In this document: positions 33,577 through 43,333 of the stretch, one piece after another
Position numbering within the stretch: position 1 is the first letter of the stretch
Layout of the letters: every line of letters begins with the position of its first letter
NCBI GenBank assembly: GCA_947503785.1
Contig: CANNFB010000011.1
Location: 27,466-91,465, forward strand
DNA length: 64,000 bases
Origin: an uncultured Campylobacterales bacterium
Lineage (GTDB): Bacteria; Campylobacterota; Campylobacteria; Campylobacterales; Arcobacteraceae
Direction: 5' to 3'
Made by a program: the position numbers and the translations under genes
Notes under the pieces: generated by a model
Databases searched by the model: none
What the model was told of the DNA's origin: nothing
What the model saw: the letters and a program-made list of their open reading frames with translations, nothing else

Positions 33577-33732
33577 GTGTGAAGTTTATAAAGTTAAATT
33601 AAACTTATATTCATTTCTATTGGCATAGAGAGTATAGGTTTAATATAATTAAATTTTTATTAATCTAATGAATTTATAATTTTATCTTTACAAAAAGTAG
33701 CACTTCCTATAATTATAAAGGAGATGAATAAT

Positions 33733-33861
33733 ATGGGATTAAAACCAGGACCAAAACCTAAAGCGAAATCTACAGGTAAATTAGATCAAAGACGTAGAGA
33801 TAATAAAAGTACACCAGGTAATAAGCCAAGCTTAAAGCCATCTAAAAGTACAAAGAAATAA
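33733..33861 (+). CDS. Small basic protein (42 aa), Pro/Lys/Ser-rich
   Basis: ATG at 33733 follows the strong site AAAGGAGATG. The 42 residues begin MGLKPGPKPKAKSTGKLDQR and end KPSLKPSKSTKK, with a low-complexity, positively charged and probably disordered composition. It is the first ORF downstream of the CIRCE promoter region. It could be a nucleic-acid or ribosome-associated mini-protein; nothing proves this. Confidence 0.6.
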   Translation: MGLKPGPKPKAKSTGKLDQRRRDNKSTPGNKPSLKPSKSTKK

Positions 33862-33872
33862 AAAAAGTCTTA

Positions 33873-33897
33873 TGAAGGAGGTGTTATACCTCTTTCA
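33873..33897 (-). terminator. Terminator of the nitrate reductase operon
   Basis: TGAAGGAGGT (33873-33882) pairs with ACCTCTTTCA (33888-33897) with one wobble. On the minus strand it is followed by a T-rich run (complement of the A run at 33860-33866). It overlaps the last codons of the nitrate reductase gene. Confidence 0.65.
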
Positions 33898-36202
33898 TCC
33901 GTTCATTTGAATAATATATTTCATCTTTTATAACTATATGCTCCAACTCCCCAGCAATCTCTTCTTCAACAAACTTAATCCCATCAGGGACTTTTATACT
34001 ATGAAGTTGAACTGCACATTGTTTATAGTTTGGTTCAAAAGATTTAGGGTCAAACTCTGCTTTTGTAATAGTGTTGATTAGTTGCTCACTATAATGGAAA
34101 GGTACGAAGATATTTCCCTCTCTTACATTTTGAGACTCTCTTACAATTACATCTTTTATTCTTCCTCTCTGTGAGCTAATATCAAGTCTTTCACCACTTT
34201 TAACTTCTAGTTTTTTAGCATCTTCTGGATTGATTTCAATCCATGCTTCTGGTGCTAAATTATCTAGTATTGAGATAGTCTTTGTTTTAGTTCTTGTATG
34301 CCATTGCTCAACTGTACGTCCAGTATTAAGTATAAGTGGGAAAGAAGAACTTTGAGCTTCGCTCATCGGTAACCAATCAAGAGCTAATAGTTTTGCTTTT
34401 CCATCAGGTGTAGGACAAGGCATATTTTCATCATATAGTCGTGCCGTTCCTTTTGGATTAGCTTCATTACATGGCCATTGAACTCCACCTAATTCTTCTA
34501 TTAACTCATAAGTCATACTTGAGTAATCACAAAGTCTTCCTGCACTTACTTTTTTCCACTCATTAAATGCATCAATAGATTTCTTCCAATTTGGGAAAAG
34601 TCTTTCATTTACATCTTCAAAGTATTTTGAGAATTCTAATACAATATCAAAATCACTTTTAGTCTGTCCTAATGGTTCAACTGCTTTTCTAGCTCTATTA
34701 CATCGCCTCTCAGAATTTGTATAAGTTCCTTCTTTCTCACTCCAAGTAGAAGCTGAAAATACAACATCCGCTTTAAATGCTGTTTCACTTTTAAATGCAT
34801 CTTGAACTACAAGCAGTTCAAGTTTATTTAAAGCTCGTCTTAGTTTTTTCTGATCAGGAAATGATACTAAAGGATTAGTTGCTACTATCCATAAGGCTTT
34901 TATTTGACCTGCTTCAATTGCATCAATAATCTGAGGATAAGAATATCCTCTTTTCTGTGGTACATCTTCTACTGGAACATTTACAATTGTTGCATATTCT
35001 TCTCTATCATATGAAGAAGCATAGTTTCTATATCCTGGAATTGAAGAAGTAAATCCAGTTTCTCTTGTTCCCATTGCATTACACTGTCCTGTAATTGAAA
35101 GTGCAGTTGCACCTTTTCTTCCAAGATTTCCCGTAATAAGTGCAAGGTTACAAATAGCACTAACTGTATCAGTTGCAATTGAACTTTGATTTACACCCAT
35201 AGTCCAAGCTGACATAGCAGCTGGTGATTTTGCATATACACGAGCTAGTTCATAAAGGTCTTTTACTTCTATTCCTGTTGTAATTGCTACTTCTTGTGGA
35301 GTATAATTAGCCATGATATGTTTTCTAAAGTCTTTAAATCCAGTAGTTCTCTCATTTATAAACTTTTCATCTTCCCAACCTTGCTCTAAAATGATGTAAC
35401 ACAATCCATTCATTAAGGCTAAATCACTTCTTGGTTTAATAGGTACAAACATATCTGCCATTTTTGCAGTCTTTGAAAACCTTGGATCAATTACTATAAT
35501 CTTAGGCTTTTTACCCGTAATTTTTTTATTCTTTGCAATATGTAGTTTTAAAATAGGGTGGTTATCTGCTATGTTTGCACCAATTAACATAATAGTATCA
35601 GCATATGAAAAATCTTCATAACATCCAAGAGGTCCATCACTTCCAAAAGTTTGTTTATATCCCATAACAGCACTAGCCATACAAAGTGTTGTATTACCAT
35701 CATAGTTATTTGTTTTAAGTCCAAGTTGTACAAATTTGCCAAGAGTATAAAATTCTTCAGTTAGTAATTGTCCCGTTGATATAACTCCTACTGAAGTATT
35801 TCCATATTTTGCTTGTATTTCTTTAAATTTATCACTTGTAGTTTTAAATGCTTCATCCCAAGAAGATTCTACTAATTGACCATTTTTTCTAATCATTGGT
35901 GTTGTATATCTATTTGGACTTTGAACCATTTCGTGTTCAGATAAACCTTTTGGACATAATGTCCCTTTGTTTACAGGATGTGCTGGATCACCTTTTACAT
36001 ATGTAGGCTTTCCATCTTTAACTCCAATATATAAACCACATCCAACTCCACAATATCCACAAGTTGAACGAACCCATTTATCAGGAGCTTTTTGTTTTGC
36101 AACTTTTCCAAATACCTTATCATCAACTAGGGCATATTTGTCATTTTTGATATCTAGTCCTAAAAAATCTTTTACATTAAAGTTCTTAATTTTTTCTAAC
36201 AT
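33884..36202 (-). CDS. nasA: Assimilatory nitrate reductase catalytic subunit (NasA-type molybdoenzyme), copy 1
   Basis: I place the start at ATG 36202, behind AAAGGGG that lies inside the end of the upstream gene. This gives 772 residues. A start 13 codons earlier would overlap the upstream gene. The [4Fe-4S] ligands C48, C51, C55 and C83 (CGYCGVGC, LCPKG) and the molybdenum ligand C174 (TTLCMASAV) mark a bis-MGD nitrate reductase of the NasA/NapA class. The C-terminal MGD domain has NTGRTVEQWHTRTKT. It has no Tat signal, so it is cytoplasmic. Its immediate partner gene encodes a DmsB-DmsC fusion. Confidence 0.9.
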   Translation of the reverse strand: MLEKIKNFNVKDFLGLDIKNDKYALVDDKVFGKVAKQKAPDKWVRSTCGYCGVGCGLYIGVKDGKPTYVKGDPAHPVNKGTLCPKGLSEHEMVQSPNRYTTPMIRKNGQLVESSWDEAFKTTSDKFKEIQAKYGNTSVGVISTGQLLTEEFYTLGKFVQLGLKTNNYDGNTTLCMASAVMGYKQTFGSDGPLGCYEDFSYADTIMLIGANIADNHPILKLHIAKNKKITGKKPKIIVIDPRFSKTAKMADMFVPIKPRSDLALMNGLCYIILEQGWEDEKFINERTTGFKDFRKHIMANYTPQEVAITTGIEVKDLYELARVYAKSPAAMSAWTMGVNQSSIATDTVSAICNLALITGNLGRKGATALSITGQCNAMGTRETGFTSSIPGYRNYASSYDREEYATIVNVPVEDVPQKRGYSYPQIIDAIEAGQIKALWIVATNPLVSFPDQKKLRRALNKLELLVVQDAFKSETAFKADVVFSASTWSEKEGTYTNSERRCNRARKAVEPLGQTKSDFDIVLEFSKYFEDVNERLFPNWKKSIDAFNEWKKVSAGRLCDYSSMTYELIEELGGVQWPCNEANPKGTARLYDENMPCPTPDGKAKLLALDWLPMSEAQSSSFPLILNTGRTVEQWHTRTKTKTISILDNLAPEAWIEINPEDAKKLEVKSGERLDISSQRGRIKDVIVRESQNVREGNIFVPFHYSEQLINTITKAEFDPKSFEPNYKQCAVQLHSIKVPDGIKFVEEEIAGELEHIVIKDEIYYSNERMKEV

Positions 36203-36203
36203 A

Positions 36204-37802
36204 TTAACCCCTTTGATTCCCAGCGAAGAAATTCCCAGCAAGACCTAAAGCCACTGCTGTTTTATAAAATAAAAGTCTTGATACTACTTCACTTGAAAAT
36301 GAAATAACAATACTTAAGCCTAAAACTAAAATAGTACTTGAATAATTCCCACTTGCAAGTAATAACATAGCTAGAATTGGTAATGCTAAAGCACCAATAC
36401 TTAAAGATCTTTCTCTATAGTCATTATGTTTAGAAAAATTATCCTCGTATAAAATCTTTGTTTTATTTAATTGATAAAAGTTATTATCCTCTTCTTCTAA
36501 ATCTTTATAAAAACTCTTTTGTTTAGTAAATTCTTCAAATTGAAAATATCCAAGAAATAGTGCAAATGGTAATAATACCCCTGCTGTTGTATATTGTTCA
36601 TTTAAAACTAGTATTAGTGTTATTAGTAATATTCCTATATATGAAACATAAAAGAATATTTTAGTTGTTTCTTCTTTATTCCATGAAGGTCTAGCTTTGA
36701 TTCTATAAATCATTGATTGGGCATAAATACCATATATACCAGTTGCTAATACACCTAGTTCTACAATAAACTTAAATACTTGATTAAATTCTAAGAAGAA
36801 AATACCTATTAAGATGACAAGACCACCTGCGTAAACACCAAGTGCTAAAGCTTCTCTACTTAACCATGATGTTTTAATGTTCTTCATAGCTGTATATGCA
36901 AGACCAGGCCTTCCAAGATGTAAAGCTGATAGTGGTAAACCAATAGCAGCTGGAATAAATACTGCAATCATCATCCAAATACTTGGACTTGCTAGATTAA
37001 ATCCAAGAAGATTAATAAACTCTCCTAAAACTAAAGTAGCAAAACCACCTACAGATATTTGAGTTAAAATAGTCATAAATACTAAAGGCCATTCTGAATG
37101 ATTTGGCTTGATAATATGTGCATCAGCAGGTGTTACTTTTGCATTTTTTTCATCTTCATCTATTGTATATCTTGTTGTTGGTTTAGTAATCTCGATATCT
37201 GGTAGATGAGGTGCAACACCTTGAAGTGCCATATCTTTTTCTACCCAATCTTTTACATTTACAATCTCTATTGCAATTGCACCTGCTGGACATGCTTGTA
37301 CACAAGCAGGAGTTTGACCAACTTCAAGTTTGTCATGACACATATGACATTTTGTAACTATTCCTCTATCTTCATTAAATACAGGAACTTCATATGGACA
37401 ATTCCACGTACAGTATTGACATCCAATACATGAATCATCATCATGAAAAACAATACCATTATCAAATTTGATATATGAATTTGTTGGACATCCTTTTAGA
37501 CATTCTGGATCAACACAGTGATTACAAGACATAGAGTTAAAGTGATTTGTAACTTTTGGGAAAATGCCACTTTGAGTTTCACCAACTCTTCTCCATTTGA
37601 TATCAGCAGGGTTGTTATTTTGCTCATTACATGCAACTTCACAACAATGACAACCAACACATGCAGTTGCATCAAAGTGAAACCTATATTGTTCTCCCTC
37701 TTTGGGTTTAGGAATATCAATACTATAATTTCCACATTGCATATTTGTATCTGCTTTATGATTTAAAAAGTCTTCTAATGGAGTCGTCTCATTTGTGCTC
37801 AT
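36204..37802 (-). CDS. DmsB-DmsC fusion: four-cluster ferredoxin fused to membrane anchor
   Basis: A 532-residue fusion. The N-terminal part (about 35-185) has four cysteine sets for [4Fe-4S] clusters: C48/51/54/58, C93/96/101/105, C125/128/131/135 and C152/155/167/171. From about residue 238 a DmsC-type anchor of about eight membrane helices follows (LHLGRPGLAYTAMKN). It should pass electrons from menaquinol to a molybdoenzyme, here the adjacent NasA-type protein. DmsB and DmsC are normally separate proteins, and assimilatory nitrate reductases usually take electrons from ferredoxin or NADH. One base separates it from nasA copy 1. Confidence 0.88.
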   Translation of the reverse strand: MSTNETTPLEDFLNHKADTNMQCGNYSIDIPKPKEGEQYRFHFDATACVGCHCCEVACNEQNNNPADIKWRRVGETQSGIFPKVTNHFNSMSCNHCVDPECLKGCPTNSYIKFDNGIVFHDDDSCIGCQYCTWNCPYEVPVFNEDRGIVTKCHMCHDKLEVGQTPACVQACPAGAIAIEIVNVKDWVEKDMALQGVAPHLPDIEITKPTTRYTIDEDEKNAKVTPADAHIIKPNHSEWPLVFMTILTQISVGGFATLVLGEFINLLGFNLASPSIWMMIAVFIPAAIGLPLSALHLGRPGLAYTAMKNIKTSWLSREALALGVYAGGLVILIGIFFLEFNQVFKFIVELGVLATGIYGIYAQSMIYRIKARPSWNKEETTKIFFYVSYIGILLITLILVLNEQYTTAGVLLPFALFLGYFQFEEFTKQKSFYKDLEEEDNNFYQLNKTKILYEDNFSKHNDYRERSLSIGALALPILAMLLLASGNYSSTILVLGLSIVISFSSEVVSRLLFYKTAVALGLAGNFFAGNQRG

Positions 37803-37804
37803 GA

Positions 37805-39400
37805 CTAAAGACCAATTCTTGTTTGAATTTCTTCAATTTCTAAATGTGATAAAACTCTTGTATCAAAACTTTCAAAAGTTTCATTTTCATTTTTTTCATC
37901 TTTATAAATACTAAGAAGTTCTTTTGTTAATTCTTGAGCTTTTGGAATTGTTACCGCTTTTGTTAATTGTCTTGCTTCTAAAATAGAAGAGGCTGCTTTT
38001 CCACCAATAAAGATTTTAACACCATAACAGGAGTTACCTTCTTCATCTTTTGCTTTTGCACCTTCAAATCCAATGTCAGCAACACCATGAATACCACAAC
38101 CTTTAGGACATGCAGACCAATACATTCTAACTTTTCCATCTTTTATTGGAATGTTTTTGTTTAAATAATGCGCCATTTCAATAGCATCTGGTTTTCCAAG
38201 AATTACTCCAAACGAACACTCGTTTTTACCTGCACATGCGATTTGATTGTTAAAGTAAATATTATGATATGAGTCATATTTTGTATATAGATTTGACTGT
38301 TTAATATTTTCAATATTAGAAGAATCAGTTATGATATAAAAACTTTGCTCGTATGTTAATCTAATAACTCCATCATATTTTTGTGCTAATAAGGCAGCTT
38401 CTTTTAAATCACTTCCACAAAATATTCCAGAAGGAATACCAAAATGAATAGCACTTTTGTTATCTTTTAGTTCAATTGATGAGGAATCATCAAGTGTAAA
38501 CTCATCTTTTACTAACATTTCACCAGCATCTGCTAATTCAAGTTTTGAATACTCTTTAATAGACTTTGAGAACTCCTCTAAACTTACGGCATCTAAAAGG
38601 AAAGTTAATCTATTTTTATTTCTATTATCTCTAAATCCATAAGTCTTATATAATGAAATTACAGCATCAAATACTTCTTTTACTTGGTCTGGTTTAACAA
38701 AAAGGTTTAAATCTCTAGCCTGAACACCAACTTTACCACCAAGGTATAAGTTAAATCCAAACTCACCATCTTTTGAAGCCAATGCAAAAGCACAGTCATT
38801 ACCAAAAATATTACAGGTATTTACACTATCACCCAAAATTGCAATATTAAACTTTCTCGGAAGTGTTCCCATCCAAGCTTCGCGCTTGTAAAATACTGAT
38901 TGAATTTCTTTAAGTAATGGCATTGTTTCAATTGGAGATGTTTTAGAGTATGAATCAAGTGGAGAAGTTACAACACCTCTGAAGTTATCACCTGCACATT
39001 GGTGTGCAGATATTCCTACGTGAGCTAAATCTTTTAATAAAGCTGGAAGTTCATTGAATTTTAAATATCTAAATTCAACTTGTCCTCTAGTTGTAATATC
39101 TATATAATCATTTCCATATTTTTTTGAAGCAACAGATAGTTTAAGAGCTTGCTGAATAGTTAATTGTCCACCTGGAATTCTGATTCTTATTACAAAAGTA
39201 TCATTTGTACCTTTATCATATAATCCCAGACATTTTAAGAAGTGTTTTGTATGACTGTCTGTTACAGTTTCCTCATACTTTCCTTTACAAAATTCTTCGA
39301 AAGATTTAATAAAATCCATAGGGTTTTGCTCTGATTTCATTTTTTCAATTTTATTGATTTTCTTATTTCTTAAATTAAGTGCTTCTTCTAAACTCTTCAT
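37805..39400 (-). CDS. nirA: Siroheme nitrite/sulfite reductase (NirA-like)
   Basis: A 531-residue protein with two ferredoxin-like repeats and siroheme/[4Fe-4S] halves. The ligand cysteines are C389 and C395 (CAGKNEC), and C431 and C435 (CPKGC). RIRIPGGQLTIQQALKLS and TTRGQVEFRYL are the substrate-side blocks of ferredoxin-nitrite reductases. It has no flavin domain, so it needs an external electron donor. It lies two bases from the DmsBC-type fusion gene. The alternative is assimilatory sulfite reductase, but its position among nitrate genes favours nitrite. Confidence 0.85.
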   Translation of the reverse strand: MKSLEEALNLRNKKINKIEKMKSEQNPMDFIKSFEEFCKGKYEETVTDSHTKHFLKCLGLYDKGTNDTFVIRIRIPGGQLTIQQALKLSVASKKYGNDYIDITTRGQVEFRYLKFNELPALLKDLAHVGISAHQCAGDNFRGVVTSPLDSYSKTSPIETMPLLKEIQSVFYKREAWMGTLPRKFNIAILGDSVNTCNIFGNDCAFALASKDGEFGFNLYLGGKVGVQARDLNLFVKPDQVKEVFDAVISLYKTYGFRDNRNKNRLTFLLDAVSLEEFSKSIKEYSKLELADAGEMLVKDEFTLDDSSSIELKDNKSAIHFGIPSGIFCGSDLKEAALLAQKYDGVIRLTYEQSFYIITDSSNIENIKQSNLYTKYDSYHNIYFNNQIACAGKNECSFGVILGKPDAIEMAHYLNKNIPIKDGKVRMYWSACPKGCGIHGVADIGFEGAKAKDEEGNSCYGVKIFIGGKAASSILEARQLTKAVTIPKAQELTKELLSIYKDEKNENETFESFDTRVLSHLEIEEIQTRIGL

Positions 39401-39525
39401 GTGTTAAACTCCAAATATATTGTATTGGTTAGTTTAACAGTAATTTTATGTATTTTTAAACTTAAACTATATAAAAAATAGACATGTTAGTATTTTATAT
39501 TGTATATTTTATGTAAATTTAAGTC

Positions 39526-41517
39526 TTATAGTATTTTCTCAATTTTTACAGCAGAATGATTGTAATCAGGTTGAAATGATTCTTTATCTAATAAGTCATT
39601 TGTTAAATAGTTTATTCCTCTATGACTTACTGGTATAAATATAGTATCTTCTCTGATTGTTTCAGAAATTAAGGCTTTAGATTCTATTTCACCTCTAATA
39701 GAAGAAATTTTGATGAAATCACCATCTTTAATATTAGAAGCTTTTGCATTCTTAGGATGAATTTCACAGAAATTTAACTCTTTAAATTTTAAAAGAGTTC
39801 TTGGAAGGTTTGTTTTTGTTCCGCTATGCCATTGATCTCTAGTCCTACCTGTTAAAAGTATAAGTGGATAGTTTAGATTTGCTTTTTCACTAAGAAGTTT
39901 ATTTTGTACAAAATGAAGATTAGCTTTTTTATTTTCAGTGAAAAACTCTTTATTTTCTCTGATTTTTTCTCCCCAAATAAAAGGCTCTTCTTTTAATTTC
40001 TTATATGAGGTTTCATGCATATTTAAATGTGGATTTAACTTTGTCATTTCTTGGAACTCTTCAAAAATATCTTGGCTACAAGAATAATTAAAGTCTTTAC
40101 TAAATCCTAGTTCTTGTGCAATAAGTTGGAAAATTTCCCAATCTGCCTTACAATCAATTGAAGTTCTTGTTAATTTTTCTTGTTTGGTAACTGTTCTATC
40201 TAGGTTTGTTTGTGTTCCTTCTTTCTCACCCCAAGGAGCTGCTGGAAGTTTAATATGGGCAAAGTTTGATGTTTCAGAGTTTTCATAGGCATTTATTTCA
40301 ATAACCATAGGAATTTTTTGAATTAATTTTTCTACTTTATTTCTATTTGGTAAGTGATAAATAGGGTCTGTATGGCAAATGATTAATACATCCAAATTTG
40401 CTTCCATCATTTGTGTTGCAGTTAAGCCTACTTTTTTGTCTATTTTTTTAGTATTCCAAAACTCTGAGACTTTCTTGATTGATTCTTTATCAAATCCTAA
40501 ATGAACTGCTAGCATTGTTGAAAGTCCACCAACTTCTCTTCCACCCATCGCATTTGGTTGTCCAGTTAAAGAAAAAGGTCCATTTCCCTCTTTGAATATT
40601 TTTCCACTTAAAAGATGAGTATTAATTAAGGCAAGATTTTTATCAACTCCTTGCGAAGATTGGTTTAATCCCATTGTCCATGCTGATATGATGTTTTCAC
40701 TACTTTTATATAAAAGCCAAAATTCTTCAAATTGTTCTTTTGTTAATCCTGTTCTTTTTAGCATTTTTGTTACAGGAACTCTTTTAAATTTATTCTTTAA
40801 TAATTCATAGTTATTAACATGAGAGTTTACAAACTCTTCATCAACTAATCCTTCATCAATTATTCTTTTTGAGACTAAGTTAAAAAAGTCTATATCACTA
40901 TTTGGTTTTAAAGGAAGATGTAAATCTGCAACTTTTGCAGTATCAGTAAATCTAGGGTCTATTACTACTATTTTTAAGCCTGCTTTTTTTGCTTTTTTTA
41001 TTCGATTATGAAATACAACATGAGCTTCAGCTGTATTTGCTCCTGCCAAGATTAATAAATCAGCCTTATGAACATCTTCCATTCTAACTGGAACGTAATC
41101 AATACCAAAAGCTTTTTTATGAGCACTTACTGCGCTTGACATACAAGTTCTACTATTTGTATCAACATTATTTGTTCCGATAAAACCTTTTCCCAGTTTG
41201 TTTGCAATATAGTAATCTTCTGTTAAAAGTTGTCCTGATAAATAAAAGCCTATTTTTTCTTTTGAAGTTTTTTTGATTTTATTTGCAATTGTAGATATTG
41301 CATTCTCCCACGAAGTAACCTTATATTCGTTTTTTATATCTTCTCTTATATGAGGTCTTAATAATCTGCTAGGAGTTTGAATACTGACTAATTCTGAAAT
41401 ACCTTTTGAACAAAGTTTTCCTTCATTTGTTGGATAAACTACATCTCCAATTAGTTTATTTTCATCAAATTCTAAACCACATCCAACACCACAATAACCA
41501 CATACTGACTTTATCAT
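39526..41517 (-). CDS. nasA: Assimilatory nitrate reductase catalytic subunit (NasA-type), copy 2
   Basis: A 663-residue bis-MGD enzyme with C6, C9, C13 and C36 for the [4Fe-4S] cluster and C125 (SRTCMSSAV) as molybdenum ligand. NPNAMGGREVGGLS-type MGD blocks are present (SLTGQPNAMGGREVGG). It lacks the roughly 45 N-terminal residues of copy 1 and is more divergent at the C-terminus. GLNQSSQGVDKN and LLTGRTRDQWHSGTKT align with copy 1, so the two are paralogues. It is 125 bases upstream of nirA and follows the kinase gene. It is more like classical NasA/NarB in size. Confidence 0.88.
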   Translation of the reverse strand: MIKSVCGYCGVGCGLEFDENKLIGDVVYPTNEGKLCSKGISELVSIQTPSRLLRPHIREDIKNEYKVTSWENAISTIANKIKKTSKEKIGFYLSGQLLTEDYYIANKLGKGFIGTNNVDTNSRTCMSSAVSAHKKAFGIDYVPVRMEDVHKADLLILAGANTAEAHVVFHNRIKKAKKAGLKIVVIDPRFTDTAKVADLHLPLKPNSDIDFFNLVSKRIIDEGLVDEEFVNSHVNNYELLKNKFKRVPVTKMLKRTGLTKEQFEEFWLLYKSSENIISAWTMGLNQSSQGVDKNLALINTHLLSGKIFKEGNGPFSLTGQPNAMGGREVGGLSTMLAVHLGFDKESIKKVSEFWNTKKIDKKVGLTATQMMEANLDVLIICHTDPIYHLPNRNKVEKLIQKIPMVIEINAYENSETSNFAHIKLPAAPWGEKEGTQTNLDRTVTKQEKLTRTSIDCKADWEIFQLIAQELGFSKDFNYSCSQDIFEEFQEMTKLNPHLNMHETSYKKLKEEPFIWGEKIRENKEFFTENKKANLHFVQNKLLSEKANLNYPLILLTGRTRDQWHSGTKTNLPRTLLKFKELNFCEIHPKNAKASNIKDGDFIKISSIRGEIESKALISETIREDTIFIPVSHRGINYLTNDLLDKESFQPDYNHSAVKIEKIL

Positions 41518-41612
41518 TTTCTAACCTTAAATTATGCTATGTTTAATTTATATACAAAAGTATACTACAAATTAATGTAAAGTTAAGATGATGATATATC
41601 GAAATTATATTT

Positions 41613-43238
41613 TTATAATAATCTCATTAGTAAAATAAAGTTAAGAATTAAGAGAAAATAAAAACCGAATTTATAAACTTTTAAAGGGTTTCTTTCTAGC
41701 AAGGGTGTATTTTTATTAAAAAAGGCTGGTACTTTATTTGGATTATCAAGTTCATATTTCATTAATGAATAATTTGAATATCTAAGTTCTTCATCTACAC
41801 ACGTTGCTCTTAATATAATATTTTCTAGCCATTGAGGGATGTTTTTATTATACTTTTGAGCTAACTTGATACTTTTAAAAGTAGGGTTTTGAAAAGGTTC
41901 AATTTCTCCATAAGGAAACTCTTTTGTTAATGATTCGTATAGTGTAACGCCAATTGAATAAATCTCAGTTTTTTCATTAATTGCAGACTCTTTAAATCTC
42001 TCAGGTGCAAGATATGAAGGTGTTCCTGCTTTATTAGTAAGAGAGAATACTTCCGTAATCGAGCCAAAGTCAATAACTTTAAAGATTCTTTTTTCATCTC
42101 TATTTATAACAATAATATTTTCAGGTTTAATATCACCATGAACGAGATTATATTTTAATAAATATTGACTCATTGCTAAAAGAGTTTTTGTAAGTGTGAT
42201 TGCATCATCAACTGATAAAGTTCTTTTTTTAAGATACTGTTTTAATGTAATACCATCAAGTTTTTTCATTATATAATAACGCGCTGTTCTAGTTTCAGGT
42301 ACTTCAGAATTTGGAAAAAAGCCAGCTTTTAATCTTTTTGCATTCCATACTTCTTTAATATATAAATCTAAAATATCTTCATTTTCTAATGCTTCATAAG
42401 GTGCAAATTTGATTACATACTCTTCATTATCTTTTTTACAAACCCACGTTCTGTCATTTTGAATTAAAGACAATGTTAATTTATATCCATCAATTACATC
42501 ACCTTTTTTTAGTTTTTTAGGAATTGTTAAATTTAGTTGTTTCATCTTTTCTATTTCGTCAATATCGTTTACTTCTAAAACAACAGCGCTTGTATCATCA
42601 GGAAGATTTTCTTCCATTAATGAACTAGCTTTTTTTACTAAGTTATATGCTCCATTTTCTAAATAAGTGGCAATTATATTTTCACTCATAACAGAGTACA
42701 AACCATCACTACATAGTAAAATTCTGTCATCTTTTTCAATGTTGTTTTCAAAATAAAATATTTCTACATCTTTATCAATTCCAATTGCATCTGTTAAGAC
42801 ATTATCCATACCTTCTTCATTATGATCATGTGAAAGTTGAGATAAATCTTTATTTCTGTATAAATAAATTCTACTATCACCTACATTTGCACCATAAAGT
42901 CTGCTTCCTTTAATAACAGCAACTGTTACAGTAGTTACAAGTTCAGGACGTTCATAATCTTGAATAGATTGGGCATATAAAATTGAGTTAATTGAAGTAA
43001 TAAAAGTCTTAATAGCTTTCTCAATACTCCAAGTTTTTGGAATATTTTTAAAGTTTGTAACAATATGTTGAGCAACTTTTTTTGCAGCCTGCGCTCCTGC
43101 TTCTGCAGAACCTACACCATCACAAAGAACAGCAATAGTTAAGTCATTAAATTGTTTGATTTCATAATAATCATCACCTACTATTTCTTGTCTTTTAGCA
43201 AGTGAAAATCCTGAAGTTTTAATATTGTTTTTACTCAA
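41613..43238 (-). CDS. Bifunctional PP2C phosphatase/Ser-Thr protein kinase fusion with C-terminal membrane anchor
   Basis: A 541-residue fusion. Residues 1-230 are a PP2C phosphatase with LCDGVGSAE (D40), YGANVGDSRIY, LLCSDGLY and DDTSA (D214, D215). Residues 250-510 are a Hanks-type kinase with HGDIKPEN (367-374, HGD in place of HRD), DFG (390-392) and APE (411-413). A single membrane helix at about 522-540 places both domains on the cytoplasmic face. Such fusions are known beside nitrate transporters in Proteobacteria and are presumed to tune nitrate uptake. It lies 91 bases from narK on the same strand. Confidence 0.88.
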   Translation of the reverse strand: MSKNNIKTSGFSLAKRQEIVGDDYYEIKQFNDLTIAVLCDGVGSAEAGAQAAKKVAQHIVTNFKNIPKTWSIEKAIKTFITSINSILYAQSIQDYERPELVTTVTVAVIKGSRLYGANVGDSRIYLYRNKDLSQLSHDHNEEGMDNVLTDAIGIDKDVEIFYFENNIEKDDRILLCSDGLYSVMSENIIATYLENGAYNLVKKASSLMEENLPDDTSAVVLEVNDIDEIEKMKQLNLTIPKKLKKGDVIDGYKLTLSLIQNDRTWVCKKDNEEYVIKFAPYEALENEDILDLYIKEVWNAKRLKAGFFPNSEVPETRTARYYIMKKLDGITLKQYLKKRTLSVDDAITLTKTLLAMSQYLLKYNLVHGDIKPENIIVINRDEKRIFKVIDFGSITEVFSLTNKAGTPSYLAPERFKESAINEKTEIYSIGVTLYESLTKEFPYGEIEPFQNPTFKSIKLAQKYNKNIPQWLENIILRATCVDEELRYSNYSLMKYELDNPNKVPAFFNKNTPLLERNPLKVYKFGFYFLLILNFILLMRLL

Positions 43239-43307
43239 GTTTTTACCTTTGTTCTATATCTAATATATATCTAAATTAAAATTCTTCTTAAGAGTCTTAA
43301 TTTAGAT

Positions 43308-43333
43308 ATAAAAAGAGCTAATGCTCTTTTTAT
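43308..43333 (-). terminator. Terminator hairpin after narK
   Basis: ATAAAAAGAGC (43308-43318) pairs perfectly with GCTCTTTTTAT (43323-43333) around TAAT. It includes the narK stop codon. Read on the minus strand it ends in a T run, so narK may be partly separated from the kinase gene by termination. Confidence 0.75.

Noticed and set aside
33470..33732. Remnant of a groES or other chaperone gene after the CIRCE element
   Set aside because: I read all three plus-strand frames for GroES-like starts and found only AT-rich sequence with frequent stops.
37206..37766. Overlapping open frames on both strands inside the DmsBC fusion gene
   Set aside because: The cysteine-rich appearance comes from reading the complement or another frame of the ferredoxin codons.
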